The notes below the pieces were generated by a model, which was not told where the DNA came from, ran no database searches, and worked only from the letters and a program-made list of their open reading frames with translations. The position numbers and the translations under genes are program-made. DNA of 64,000 bases, taken from the NCBI GenBank assembly GCA_023460535.1, contig JAEWPV010000016.1, positions 186,001 to 250,000 on the forward strand. Reading direction: 5' to 3'. Below, one piece after another: positions 18,400 through 24,898 of this stretch. The stretch's first letter is position 1, and each line of letters starts with the position of its first letter. Origin of the DNA: Bacillota bacterium (GTDB lineage: Bacteria > Bacillota > Clostridia > Oscillospirales > Ruminococcaceae).

Positions 18400-18935
18400 T
18401 TATTCCAACTCAATTGTTTTTGCATAATTGACCAACGGGTCTATTTGATTGATATTTGAATAATCATAGGAGCGTTGGATGGCATCATTGGTACCCTGTT
18501 CGACAGCGGATTTATTCTTTTTCAATTTTAAAATCGTTTTGAATGCTGTCATCAGCAATTTGTCTGTACCATTCATCCTTGTATAGTTCATTCCGCTTTG
18601 AAAATAGAAGAATTCGATATTCATATCTTGGGGGATACTATGTTTTTCATATCGTTCAATCTCTTGTGGGATGGGGGCAGATGCACCGGTAGCAAATACA
18701 ATGACCTTTTTTTCAGAGAATGAGGATGCATTGTTTTTTATGAGATTTGCGCCATTGATTCTACCGGCATATATGCCGCCGCCCAGTATTACGATATCAT
18801 AGCATGCCATTTGCTCGATATTGAATTCTTCAAAACGAACGATATCACAATGCAAAGCTTTAGCAATCCATTTCGCATATTTTTCGGTAAAACCGGTTTT
18901 GGATTTGTATACTACAATTATTTTTTGCTAAACAT
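18400..18935 (-). pseudogene. Flavodoxin-domain protein with a frameshift in an A6 run near the start
   Basis: Read on the minus strand, an ATG at 18935 follows an excellent AAGGAG site but reaches a TAA after five codons. The flavodoxin frame continues one base out of register: from the A-run at 18926-18921 it reads 'KIIVVYKSKTGFTEKYAKW', then 'MACYDIVILGGGIYAG' and onward to the stop at 18400. One extra A would give a single intact protein of about 178 residues. The fold is that of Flavodoxin_5/HemG-like proteins, binding FMN for electron transfer ('KSKTGFT' phosphate loop). It could be a true mutation, a sequencing error, or expression by slippage on the A-run. It shares the AT-rich character of the preceding phosphotransferase. 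Confidence 0.75.
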
Positions 18936-19010
18936 CTGAACTTCTCCTTATATAATAATGCATTTCCATTTTACCACACGGCAAAAATAGAAGTCGATTC
19001 ATCCACAAAT

Positions 19011-19051
19011 AAAAAGGCATAGCTTTCCGCGATGGAAAACTATGCCTTTTT
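19011..19051 (-). terminator. Terminator downstream of tRNA-Arg
   Basis: AAAAAGGCATAG (from 19011) pairs with CTATGCCTTTTT (ending 19051), with further pairing TTTCC/GGAAA inside. Read on the minus strand it directly follows the tRNA and ends in five T; its 5' arm touches the CCA end. The symmetric A/T ends allow bidirectional action. Confidence 0.88.
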
Positions 19052-19127
19052 GGCGCGCCCGAAGGGACTCGAACCCCTGACCTACTGGTTCGTAGCCAGT
19101 CACTCTATCCAGCTGAGCTACGAGCGC
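19051..19127 (-). tRNA. tRNA-Arg (anticodon ACG)
   Basis: 77 bases on the minus strand including encoded CCA. The acceptor stem GCGCTCG pairs with CGGGCGC with one G-T wobble. The D-arm contains GCTCAGCTGGATAGAG. The anticodon stem ACTGG/CCAGT encloses loop CTACGAA with anticodon ACG, normally modified to ICG for CGN codons. The T-arm has GGTTCGAGTCC. It lies at the edge of an AT-rich patch (17.4-19.0 kb), a common situation for tRNA genes used as integration sites, but I found no integrase or duplicated tRNA 3' end. Confidence 0.97.
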
Positions 19128-19153
19128 AACTTGTTGCTGTAATCAGCCTTACT

Positions 19154-19182
19154 ATAATATCACGCCTCGCGTAGATTGTCAA
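19154..19182 (-). promoter_or_regulatory. Promoter of tRNA-Arg
   Basis: On the minus strand TTGACA (19182-19177), 17-base spacer and TATTAT (19159-19154) precede the tRNA by about 26 bases. The rest of the gap to 19302 holds a TATAAT at 19263-19268 facing the small gene at 19303, without a clear -35 box. Confidence 0.85.
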
Positions 19183-19302
19183 CTGTTTTGCTTCGAGTTT
19201 ATTCTTTTTGCAGATCGAGAGAAAACACGGTAACTGTCCGTTTTATCGTACACCCAATACCATATAATAAGGATAACAACAAACGAGAAAGAGGTGTTAC
19301 AA

Positions 19303-19428
19303 GTGGATTACACAATGAGGTACGTAGGCGGACATATTGAGGTGTACGATGGGGACGGAAACTTTATGTTTTCCGCCGACACCGAAGCAGAGGCCTTGAC
19401 CGAGCTGCGCGAGATCAAGGCGGCATAA
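19303..19428 (+). CDS. Unrecognised 41-residue small protein
   Basis: GTG start preceded by AGAAAGAGGTG at suitable spacing, and a TATAAT box 35 bases upstream. The translation reads MDYTMRYVGGHIEVYDGDGN and continues FMFSADTEAEALTELREIKA. It has an aromatic and glycine-rich first half that looks like a short beta hairpin pair, and an acidic helical second half. I do not recognise the family. The reasonable codon use, proper start site and absence of internal stops argue that it is real. It is followed 62 bases later by another tiny gene. Confidence 0.6.
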   Translation: MDYTMRYVGGHIEVYDGDGNFMFSADTEAEALTELREIKAA

Positions 19429-19490
19429 GCCCTATCCTAGTTAGACAGGTAAGTAGATAAGCATAAACACATAGAAAGGATGACAAACCA

Positions 19491-19667
19491 ATGACCGCAT
19501 ATCATCTGTATACCCGCACCAAACCCGTGCGCTGGTACGACCCGTTTCGATTAGACGACAGCACTCCGCCGCAAAGCGAGGTGCAGACGCTGCACACAAA
19601 CGCACAGGCGTGCGTGTACTCATTGTTGCAAAATTCAAAAAGGTTAAGTGCCGAGCGTTCGGCATAA
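19491..19667 (+). CDS. Unrecognised 58-residue small protein
   Basis: ATG preceded by AGAAAGGATG about eleven bases upstream. The protein starts MTAYHLYTRTKPVRWYDPFR and is polar, with Tyr/Trp/Pro in the first third and a helix-like C-terminal third ending in basic residues; there is no signal peptide or membrane segment. I do not recognise it. It may be co-transcribed with the 41-residue gene before it, since no terminator separates them. After its stop comes a TetR gene with its own promoter and operator. Confidence 0.5.
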   Translation: MTAYHLYTRTKPVRWYDPFRLDDSTPPQSEVQTLHTNAQACVYSLLQNSKRLSAERSA

Positions 19668-19731
19668 TATCTTATAGATAAATTGCCATATTAACAGAAG
19701 ATTATTGCCCCAAACTTTGCTAAAATGGATA

Positions 19732-19783
19732 TTGCAAAACAAATAAACATTGTTTACAATATAAACAATGTTTATTTGTTTTG
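19732..19783 (+). promoter_or_regulatory. TetR promoter and double operator (22-bp inverted repeat)
   Basis: Two 22-base arms, 19735-19756 and 19762-19783, are perfect inverted repeats around a 5-base centre CAATA. Inside each arm lies a 13-bp dyad, TAAACATTGTTTA (19744-19756) and TAAACAATGTTTA (19762-19774), with centres 18 bp apart. The promoter TTGCAA (19732-19737), 17-base spacer, TACAAT (19755-19760) is embedded in the repeat. TetR-family proteins often bind two dimers at such paired dyads, so autoregulation is likely. Confidence 0.8.
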
Positions 19784-19795
19784 GAGGAGATGCAG

Positions 19796-20413
19796 ATGGA
19801 TGCCCGCGCACAGCGCAAAAAACAGGTTGCACAGCGTTTTATCGATTGCACCTGCACAATCATAGAGCGGGAGGGAGTTGCGGGGCTGAATGTGCGCAAG
19901 GTGGCGCAGCTGGCGGGCTACCACAGCTCGACGATCTACCTGTACTTTGCAGATTTTCCGCACCTTATCGTTGCGGCCGTACTGCAGTTTTTAAACCGGT
20001 ATGCGGCGTATCTGGGCAAAAATGCGCCGGAGCACGAGACTGCACTGGACTGCTATCTGCGCTGTATGACACGCTTTTGCGAGTATTCCATCGCAAATCC
20101 CAATATCTTCTCCGCCCTGTTTGTAGACTATTACGGGGATATTCCGCCAGATAAGGTGTATGAGCAGTTTTCGCAGAGCCCGCTGTTGCGGGATCATATG
20201 CGGGTTTTGCAAGAGCTTGCGCAACAGCTTGCGCTTTCGCAGGAAACGGCGATGCAGCTGGGCGATGCGGCATTGTCACTTTGCATCGGCAGTATTCTAA
20301 CGCTCACGCGCCAGCGTATGCAGTCTGACCCCGACCGACTGGTCGAAAAAACAATGCAATCCGTACGCGGTCTGATTGACTTTTATTCAGACCCAAACCA
20401 TGCAAGCAGGTAA
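19796..20413 (+). CDS. TetR/AcrR-family transcriptional regulator
   Basis: 205 residues from ATG 19796, seven bases after TGGAGGAG; ATG 19790 is too close to that site. Residues about 10-55 are a TetR helix-turn-helix ('GLNVRKVAQLAGYHSSTIYL' followed by 'YFADFPHLI'). The C-terminal helical domain is variable and gives no ligand. The gene lies immediately behind a large paired operator, so it probably represses itself and the following flavodoxin and FMN-binding protein genes, which run in the same direction with small gaps. It is probably the switch for this small redox cluster. Confidence 0.92.
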   Translation: MDARAQRKKQVAQRFIDCTCTIIEREGVAGLNVRKVAQLAGYHSSTIYLYFADFPHLIVAAVLQFLNRYAAYLGKNAPEHETALDCYLRCMTRFCEYSIANPNIFSALFVDYYGDIPPDKVYEQFSQSPLLRDHMRVLQELAQQLALSQETAMQLGDAALSLCIGSILTLTRQRMQSDPDRLVEKTMQSVRGLIDFYSDPNHASR

Positions 20414-20452
20414 AGGTGCCAGCTTGCAACATTAGAAAGGGAGCTTAGAGTT

Positions 20453-20914
20453 ATGAATGTTTGCGTTGTTGTCTATTCTCAAACCGGTAATACCCTGTCT
20501 GTCGCACAAGCGGCGGTAAAAACGCTTACTGAGGCGGGGCACGTCACCGAGATTATCCCCGTAGAGACGGTGGGAGAGGTAAAACCGCCCGAAAAGCCCG
20601 AACTAAAGCCCCTGCCCGACCTAAGCGGGTACGATGCAGTGATCTTTGCGTCGCCGGTTCAGGCATTCTCCCTCAGTGCCCCCATGAGCGCGTGCCTTAA
20701 CTCCATCAGCGGGCTGTCGGGCAAAAAAACCGGGCTGTTTGTGACCCAACACCTCAAGCACGCGTGGCTTGGCGGCAACCATGCTATTCGCCAGATGAAA
20801 GCACCGTGTCAGGGCATGGGGGCAGACATCTACGCAACCGGCATTATTAACTGGTCAAGCCCGAAGCGGGAAGAGCAGATTGCAGCCCTCTGCCAAGCGC
20901 TCGCGGCACTGTAG
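20453..20914 (+). CDS. Flavodoxin-like protein
   Basis: 153 residues with a GAAAGGGAG site. The FMN phosphate-binding loop 'YSQTGNT' follows the first beta strand, and 'YDAVIFASPVQAFSL' marks the isoalloxazine-side loop, as in flavodoxins and related flavoprotein NAD(P)H-type reductases. Compared with classical flavodoxin the middle is proline-rich ('EKPELKPLPDLSGYD'). It should carry electrons through a non-covalent FMN in the cytoplasm. It sits between a TetR regulator and a membrane FMN-binding protein and is likely co-transcribed with both; its partner enzyme is not evident. Confidence 0.85.
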   Translation: MNVCVVVYSQTGNTLSVAQAAVKTLTEAGHVTEIIPVETVGEVKPPEKPELKPLPDLSGYDAVIFASPVQAFSLSAPMSACLNSISGLSGKKTGLFVTQHLKHAWLGGNHAIRQMKAPCQGMGADIYATGIINWSSPKREEQIAALCQALAAL

Positions 20915-20933
20915 CAGAGGAAGTGCAGAAATA

Positions 20934-21353
20934 ATGAAAACGAAAAAGCGTGTTGTAGTAATTCTCATCGTCGTTATCGGTATCGTTGCAGTATTTGTAG
21001 CCACTGTTTTACTTGTTGGGCAGCAGTTGGACAAAGGACTGTCGACTTTTGAAGGTTTGGAGCTGACCGACCCGGATTTAACCCAAATCCCGGACGGGGT
21101 TTATTATGGTAGCTTTGCGCAGATGCCCATTGCCGTAGAGGTAGAGGTAACGGTTGTGAATCATACCATTACGGATATTCGGCTGCTCAAGCATGACAAC
21201 GGAATGGGAGGGGACGCAGAGGCGATTCCCGCACAGGTTGTCGCCGCACAATCGGTGGAAGAAATCGACGCCGTCTCCGGTGCAACTTACAGCAGCAAAG
21301 CGATTCTAAAGGCGATTGAGCAGGCGTTAAGCGCAGCGAAACCCGCCAGGTAA
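20934..21353 (+). CDS. Membrane-anchored FMN-binding domain protein
   Basis: 139 residues from ATG 20934, preceded by AGAGGAAG. One hydrophobic segment at about 6-30 anchors the protein; the remaining part faces outside and contains an FMN-binding (RnfG/NqrC-like) domain. 'DAVSGATYSSKAI' near residues 118-130 includes the SGAT motif where FMN is attached covalently to Thr by ApbE-type transferases. 'DNGMGGDAEAIPAQVV' is also typical of small single-domain members. It likely passes electrons across or along the membrane and is paired with the flavodoxin gene just upstream. Confidence 0.87.
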   Translation: MKTKKRVVVILIVVIGIVAVFVATVLLVGQQLDKGLSTFEGLELTDPDLTQIPDGVYYGSFAQMPIAVEVEVTVVNHTITDIRLLKHDNGMGGDAEAIPAQVVAAQSVEEIDAVSGATYSSKAILKAIEQALSAAKPAR

Positions 21354-21427
21354 AACATGCACATAAAAAAGGGTTACAGCAAAATGAGTACACAATAGAA
21401 ATACCCTAAGCTATTTTATGAACAGGA

Positions 21428-21474
21428 AAACGCGCCAAAAGACGGCTTTTTACAAGCTGAATTTAGGCGCGTTT
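21428..21474 (+). terminator. Possible terminator of the TetR-flavodoxin-FMN cluster
   Basis: AAACGCGCC (21428-21436) pairs with GGCGCGTTT (21466-21474) around a long 29-base loop, followed by CTTGC rather than a T-run. Weak as an intrinsic terminator, but it lies where transcription from both sides should end. Confidence 0.4.
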
Positions 21475-21536
21475 CTTGCATATGGGTTTTGGGAATAGAG
21501 GCTTGTATTCGAAGCCGCTTTTATTGTCGGGTCTGT

Positions 21537-21707
21537 TTACTTTTTCTTTGACATAAAGACGCCTGCTCCGACGAGTATCAGCGTGATTAAAAAGAACCCG
21601 CCTAAGGCTTTTGCATCGACTAAACCAAGCCAAGATAATATGCCGCAGGCAACAATTACTAGTACGGCTATAATCAGTATCATCTGACCCAGTTTTCTTC
21701 TCTTCAT
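21537..21707 (-). CDS. Small two-segment membrane protein, last gene of the YtrA-ABC operon
   Basis: 56 residues on the minus strand, preceded by AAAAGGGGAC. It begins MKRRKLGQ and has two hydrophobic segments, about 8-24 and 34-50, with a short loop, ending in SKKK; both ends are basic, suggesting a hairpin in the membrane with termini inside. I do not recognise a family. It follows the ABC permease by 50 bases in the same direction and is probably part of that operon, perhaps a small accessory subunit. Confidence 0.65.
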   Translation of the reverse strand: MKRRKLGQMILIIAVLVIVACGILSWLGLVDAKALGGFFLITLILVGAGVFMSKKK

Positions 21708-21757
21708 CTTGCGCGTCCCCTTTTATAGCATGTTTTGCAACGGGTCTTTTTGCCGCA

Positions 21758-22381
21758 TCACAACTCTTTTTTTGTAAAGATGCGCACCGAGATGAAATAC
21801 GATGCCGCAACCCACGCCACAACAAAGAACGGGGAAAGGGTGGCAATAACGCGCAGGATGTTCTCGTCGGGGGCGGGTATTCCGGACTTCGAAAAGAATA
21901 AGAGCAGCACAGAGGGAACAATAAAAACGGCAACCATCACAAGTCGCGCCTTTTCCACGCCAAACCGATAAATCAGCGGAATGAAGATGCTCATAATCAT
22001 TAGAGCCGCACCCAGCAAAGCCAGCTGGGTAACTAGCATCTCGGAGGTAAACGCCTCCTGCTTGTAAAGCATGACGCCAAAGGTCAACGCGAAGGAGAGT
22101 ATGCCGCCGAAAAGGGACAAAACAAGCCCAAGCAGGTATTTTGCCAGAACGGTTTCGGAGCGCGTAACCGGCATAGTCAACCCATACGCATCCCACTTTG
22201 CCTGATTGTCGTAGGCAAACGCCGTTAGCACCATCATCGTAAAGTACATGCTTGTAATAAACATCACGAAGGTGTTGTCATCCGTAGTCAAGCTAAACAC
22301 CATAAAAACACAAACAAAAAGCAAAACCATACGCATGCTTTTTTTGCATACGAGCAAGTCCTTTATTACCAGTCCCAGCAT
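21758..22381 (-). CDS. ABC-2 type transporter permease
   Basis: 207 residues from the ATG whose first base is 22381; longer in-frame extensions upstream lie inside the ATPase gene. About six hydrophobic segments are visible, with 'AFAYDNQAKWDAYGLTMPVT' between the second and third, a segment typical of ABC2_membrane_5 permeases associated with YtrA-type regulators ('W..Y..tlPv'). It forms an exporter with the ATPase encoded two bases upstream. Such transporters are often induced by cell-wall-active compounds; the substrate here is unknown. Confidence 0.88.
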   Translation of the reverse strand: MLGLVIKDLLVCKKSMRMVLLFVCVFMVFSLTTDDNTFVMFITSMYFTMMVLTAFAYDNQAKWDAYGLTMPVTRSETVLAKYLLGLVLSLFGGILSFALTFGVMLYKQEAFTSEMLVTQLALLGAALMIMSIFIPLIYRFGVEKARLVMVAVFIVPSVLLLFFSKSGIPAPDENILRVIATLSPFFVVAWVAASYFISVRIFTKKEL

Positions 22382-22383
22382 GG

Positions 22384-23250
22384 TTATCGTACCCCCTTTG
22401 AATAAAACAGCATAATATCGTCTAGCGTGGCATTGTCTACCGTAAGCTCGGGGTGGCGCGCTTTTAATTGCCTGCGGTCTTTGGTCAGTGCCTCGCAGCC
22501 AAAGCTGTTTTTGCGCTGCGAGACAATCAACGACGAATCTAAGCGTTCGCTCTGCGTTTGGGTACATTTTATTACGCCGTAGTGCTCCAGAATACTGTCC
22601 TTGGTGTCCGAGAATAAAATCCTGCCCGAGCTGATGAAGGTGACATAATCCGCAACCTTTTCGAGGTCGGTCGTGATGTGGGAGGACATTAGTACGGCGT
22701 GGGATTCATCCTGTATAAAGTCAAAGAACACATCCAAAATCTCGCTGCGCACCACGGGGTCCAGCCCGCTGGTGGCTTCGTCAAGGATGAGTAGACGCGG
22801 GTGGTGTGACAGCGCCGCGGCGATTGATAGCTTCATCTTCATACCACGGGAGTAATCCTTTACAATCTTTGTGTCGGGCAGTGTAAACCGGTCCAGATAG
22901 GTGCTGTACAGCCGGTCGTCCCACGTGCCTTTGTAGATGCTGCGTAGGATAACGGCAATATCCTTAGCAGTTAGCGTTTCGTGAAAGCTGCTCTCGTCCA
23001 GCACCACGCCAAGCTGAGATTTTATCTCCTTTTCCGCTGTGATGTTGTCCTTGCCAAAGACGGTTATGCTTCCGGCATTTTTGCGAATCAGGTTTACAAT
23101 CAGCTTAATAACGGTGGTTTTGCCCGCCCCGTTTTCGCCAATCAGCCCCATAATCGAGCCGCAGGGAACCGAAAAGGTGACGTCCTCCAGCGCAAAGCCC
23201 GAATACTGCTTACAAAGCCCCTGAATCTCCAAGATGTTTTGACCGCTCAT
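22384..23250 (-). CDS. ABC transporter ATP-binding protein (exporter type)
   Basis: 288 residues, minus strand, with GGGGAGGA nine bases before the ATG. Walker A is 'GENGAGKTT' near residue 38-46, the signature is a non-standard 'YSRGMKMKLSIA', Walker B 'LLILDEATSGLD', and the switch His is in 'LMSSH'. The last 70 residues form the extra domain common in antibiotic-type exporters such as BcrA. It powers the permease that starts two bases after its stop. The GntR regulator gene ends six bases upstream, so regulator, ATPase, permease and a small membrane protein form one operon. Confidence 0.93.
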   Translation of the reverse strand: MSGQNILEIQGLCKQYSGFALEDVTFSVPCGSIMGLIGENGAGKTTVIKLIVNLIRKNAGSITVFGKDNITAEKEIKSQLGVVLDESSFHETLTAKDIAVILRSIYKGTWDDRLYSTYLDRFTLPDTKIVKDYSRGMKMKLSIAAALSHHPRLLILDEATSGLDPVVRSEILDVFFDFIQDESHAVLMSSHITTDLEKVADYVTFISSGRILFSDTKDSILEHYGVIKCTQTQSERLDSSLIVSQRKNSFGCEALTKDRRQLKARHPELTVDNATLDDIMLFYSKGVR

Positions 23251-23256
23251 GGTGTT

Positions 23257-23631
23257 CTATTCCTCCCCAAATAAGCATTGAATCATTTCGTTTAACTGCT
23301 TGCCGTTTAGCCCGGCAATTCTTGCGGCGGCGATTGCCTTGCTCAGATGTACTTCCACCGCTTTGAGCTGCTCTTCGCGAATCAGTTCGGTGTTGCGTCG
23401 GGCAACAAAGCTGCCCCTGCCCGTGACAGAGGTGATAAATCCCTCGCGCTCCAGCTCTTCATACGCGCGTTTGGTGGTTATCACACTGATGCGCAGCTCT
23501 TTAGCCAGCATGCGCATGGAGGGCAGCATGTCACCTTCGTTCAGCGTACCGTTTAGGATCATGCCCTTTACCTGTAAGACAATCTGCTCATAGATTGGTG
23601 TATCGCCGCTGTTGCTGATAATGATGTCCAC
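23257..23631 (-). CDS. GntR-family regulator, YtrA subfamily
   Basis: 124 residues with a GTG start five bases after GGAGGTGA. Residues about 10-75 are the GntR winged helix ('GDMLPSMRMLAKELRISVIT' and 'GFITSVTGRGSFVA'), followed by only some 45 residues with two helices, as in YtrA, which has no ligand-binding domain. YtrA-type proteins repress their own ABC operon and are relieved by cell-envelope stress. Here a perfect dyad sits over the promoter just upstream, consistent with autoregulation. Confidence 0.92.
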   Translation of the reverse strand: MDIIISNSGDTPIYEQIVLQVKGMILNGTLNEGDMLPSMRMLAKELRISVITTKRAYEELEREGFITSVTGRGSFVARRNTELIREEQLKAVEVHLSKAIAAARIAGLNGKQLNEMIQCLFGEE

Positions 23632-23655
23632 CCGGTCACCTCCGAACCGATTATT

Positions 23656-23703
23656 GTATATATACTATATACACAATATAATCAATATAAACACATTTGT
23701 CAA
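23656..23703 (-). promoter_or_regulatory. Promoter and YtrA-type operator of the minus-strand ABC operon
   Basis: On the minus strand TTGACA (23703-23698), 17-base spacer, TATATT (23680-23675). Directly downstream, GTATATA and TATATAC (23656-23662 and 23666-23672) form a perfect dyad with a 3-base centre, within a longer imperfect repeat. It covers the expected transcription start, the usual place for repression by a YtrA-type regulator. Confidence 0.8.
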
Positions 23704-23708
23704 TAGAA

Positions 23709-23745
23709 AAAAGAACCCGTACACAAAAAATGTATGGGTTCTTTT
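23709..23745 (-). terminator. Terminator of the RNA phosphodiesterase gene
   Basis: AAAAGAACCCGTACA (23709-23723) pairs with the segment 23731-23745 with one wobble, loop CAAAAAA. Either strand ends in TTTT. On the minus strand it lies just past the gene 23758-24297 and just before the promoter of the ABC operon. Confidence 0.88.
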
Positions 23746-23757
23746 GCTTTGAATTGA

Positions 23758-24297
23758 TTACATAGAAAGGGTCTTTGTGTGGATGCAGGTATAGGTCAGC
23801 ACCCCGCCCACACGCTCGGATTTCATCAAATCGATGCCGGTGACGGGTGCGTGGATAATGCCGGTGTTGAGCGCCAAGCTCTCCCGGTCAAAGCCAGAGG
23901 GCAGGCGAAGACCGCGTGCAAGGGTGAGGTGGGGCTTGTACTGCCGTGTCTCTACCCAAAATCCGGCCCACGCAAGCCGCTCGACCAACTGACGATAAAC
24001 ACACAAAAGCGGCTCGCAGCGGTTTATACCCATCCATAAAATATCCCCGTTGTCTCGCTTAAAACGCCCCACGCCGCTGAGTTCAAGTGAAAACGGGTTT
24101 TCAGTTACCCCGTCTATCGCCTCTATTATGTCGTTTACGCGTCCGGGGGGAATTTCGCCCAAAAACACAAGGGTCAGGTGCAGGTTTGGCCGGCGGGTAA
24201 AGCTGCCCGTGATTGCCGAGTGCTTTAAACTATCCATCACGGCGCACAGTCGGTTCAGTACCGGTTCGTCAAAGCGGACGGCAATAAACAGCCGCAA
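23758..24297 (-). CDS. thpR: RNA 2',3'-cyclic phosphodiesterase (2'-5' RNA ligase family)
   Basis: 179 residues, TTG start seven bases after AGGGGGAG. The two-histidine phosphoesterase fold is shown by the two HxTx motifs: 'NLHLTLVFLG' near residue 40 and 'YKPHLTLARG' near 125. The N-terminal 'RLFIAVRFDEPV' is typical of ThpR/LigT proteins. These enzymes open 2',3'-cyclic phosphates on RNA and can join some tRNA halves in vitro; their cellular role is unclear. The gene stands alone, with a terminator after it, and has no evident partner. Confidence 0.9.
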   Translation of the reverse strand: MRLFIAVRFDEPVLNRLCAVMDSLKHSAITGSFTRRPNLHLTLVFLGEIPPGRVNDIIEAIDGVTENPFSLELSGVGRFKRDNGDILWMGINRCEPLLCVYRQLVERLAWAGFWVETRQYKPHLTLARGLRLPSGFDRESLALNTGIIHAPVTGIDLMKSERVGGVLTYTCIHTKTLSM

Positions 24298-24395
24298 TTG
24301 GCACTCCCCCTATAGTGAATATGAAGTAAACAACTTTGTGTTAATTGAATTATATCAAGGGGATGGAAGTAACGCAATCTATATTGATACGTTGC

Positions 24396-24427
24396 AAAAG
24401 CGGGGAGCGCATGGCTCCCCGCTTTTT
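24396..24427 (-). terminator. Terminator of the small minus-strand gene 24444-24665
   Basis: AAAAGCGGGGAGC (24396-24408) and GCTCCCCGCTTTT (24414-24426), loop GCATG: a 13-bp perfect stem. Both strands end in T-runs; on the minus strand it is 17 bases after the gene's stop. Confidence 0.88.
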
Positions 24428-24443
24428 GTGTTTTATACGCTTT

Positions 24444-24665
24444 TTACTTATCGCCCCGCGTGTAATTTTCGGCATAGGCATATACATCGTCGGCTTCATT
24501 CATATTGCTTGCCCGTTGGCGTATGGTTTCCTGAACATAATCGGGGAGCGAAAAAAAGAAGTTCTGCAGGTTTTTATCCTGCAACAGCAATTGATCCAGA
24601 GGCATATACAATCTCCTTTTCTGTTGTCCGTTTTCATAACCGATAAAGCGGGTCTCAACATTCAT
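24444..24665 (-). CDS. Unrecognised 73-residue protein
   Basis: Minus strand, ATG at 24665 preceded by ACGGTGAAAA, a modest ribosome binding site; a further in-frame ATG at 24698 would add eleven residues. The protein is polar with no signal peptide: a beta-like start ('MNVETRFIGYENGQQKRRLY'), then 'LDQLLLQDKNLQNFFFSLPD' and helical 'YVQETIRQRASNMNEADDVY'. The last part looks like the common short motif in which small Clostridial proteins carry 'lp.yvqe.i...'. No function can be assigned. A strong terminator follows, supporting a real single-gene unit. Confidence 0.55.
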   Translation of the reverse strand: MNVETRFIGYENGQQKRRLYMPLDQLLLQDKNLQNFFFSLPDYVQETIRQRASNMNEADDVYAYAENYTRGDK

Positions 24666-24898
24666 AGTTTTCACCGTAATTGGTGTAAAATACGCCAAAA
24701 TGTCTACAACGAAAAATAGAAAGCTGAATGAACAAGCTGATTATTCTGGAAAAAAGATTCAATAATAAGTGTATATAAATTGGACGGACTTCATATATTT
24801 TGCTAAATGGCTGTCCGCTTTCATCCAATACAAGCACAGATTTACAGCCGGGATGCGAAGCGGATTGTATGCGTGTTTGAAAAGAGAGGTGCTTTGTG

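Noticed and set aside
21463..21933. 156-codon minus-strand frame near the YtrA operon
   Set aside because: Overlaps the clear permease and the 56-residue membrane gene in other frames; Cys/Arg/Ser-rich translation.
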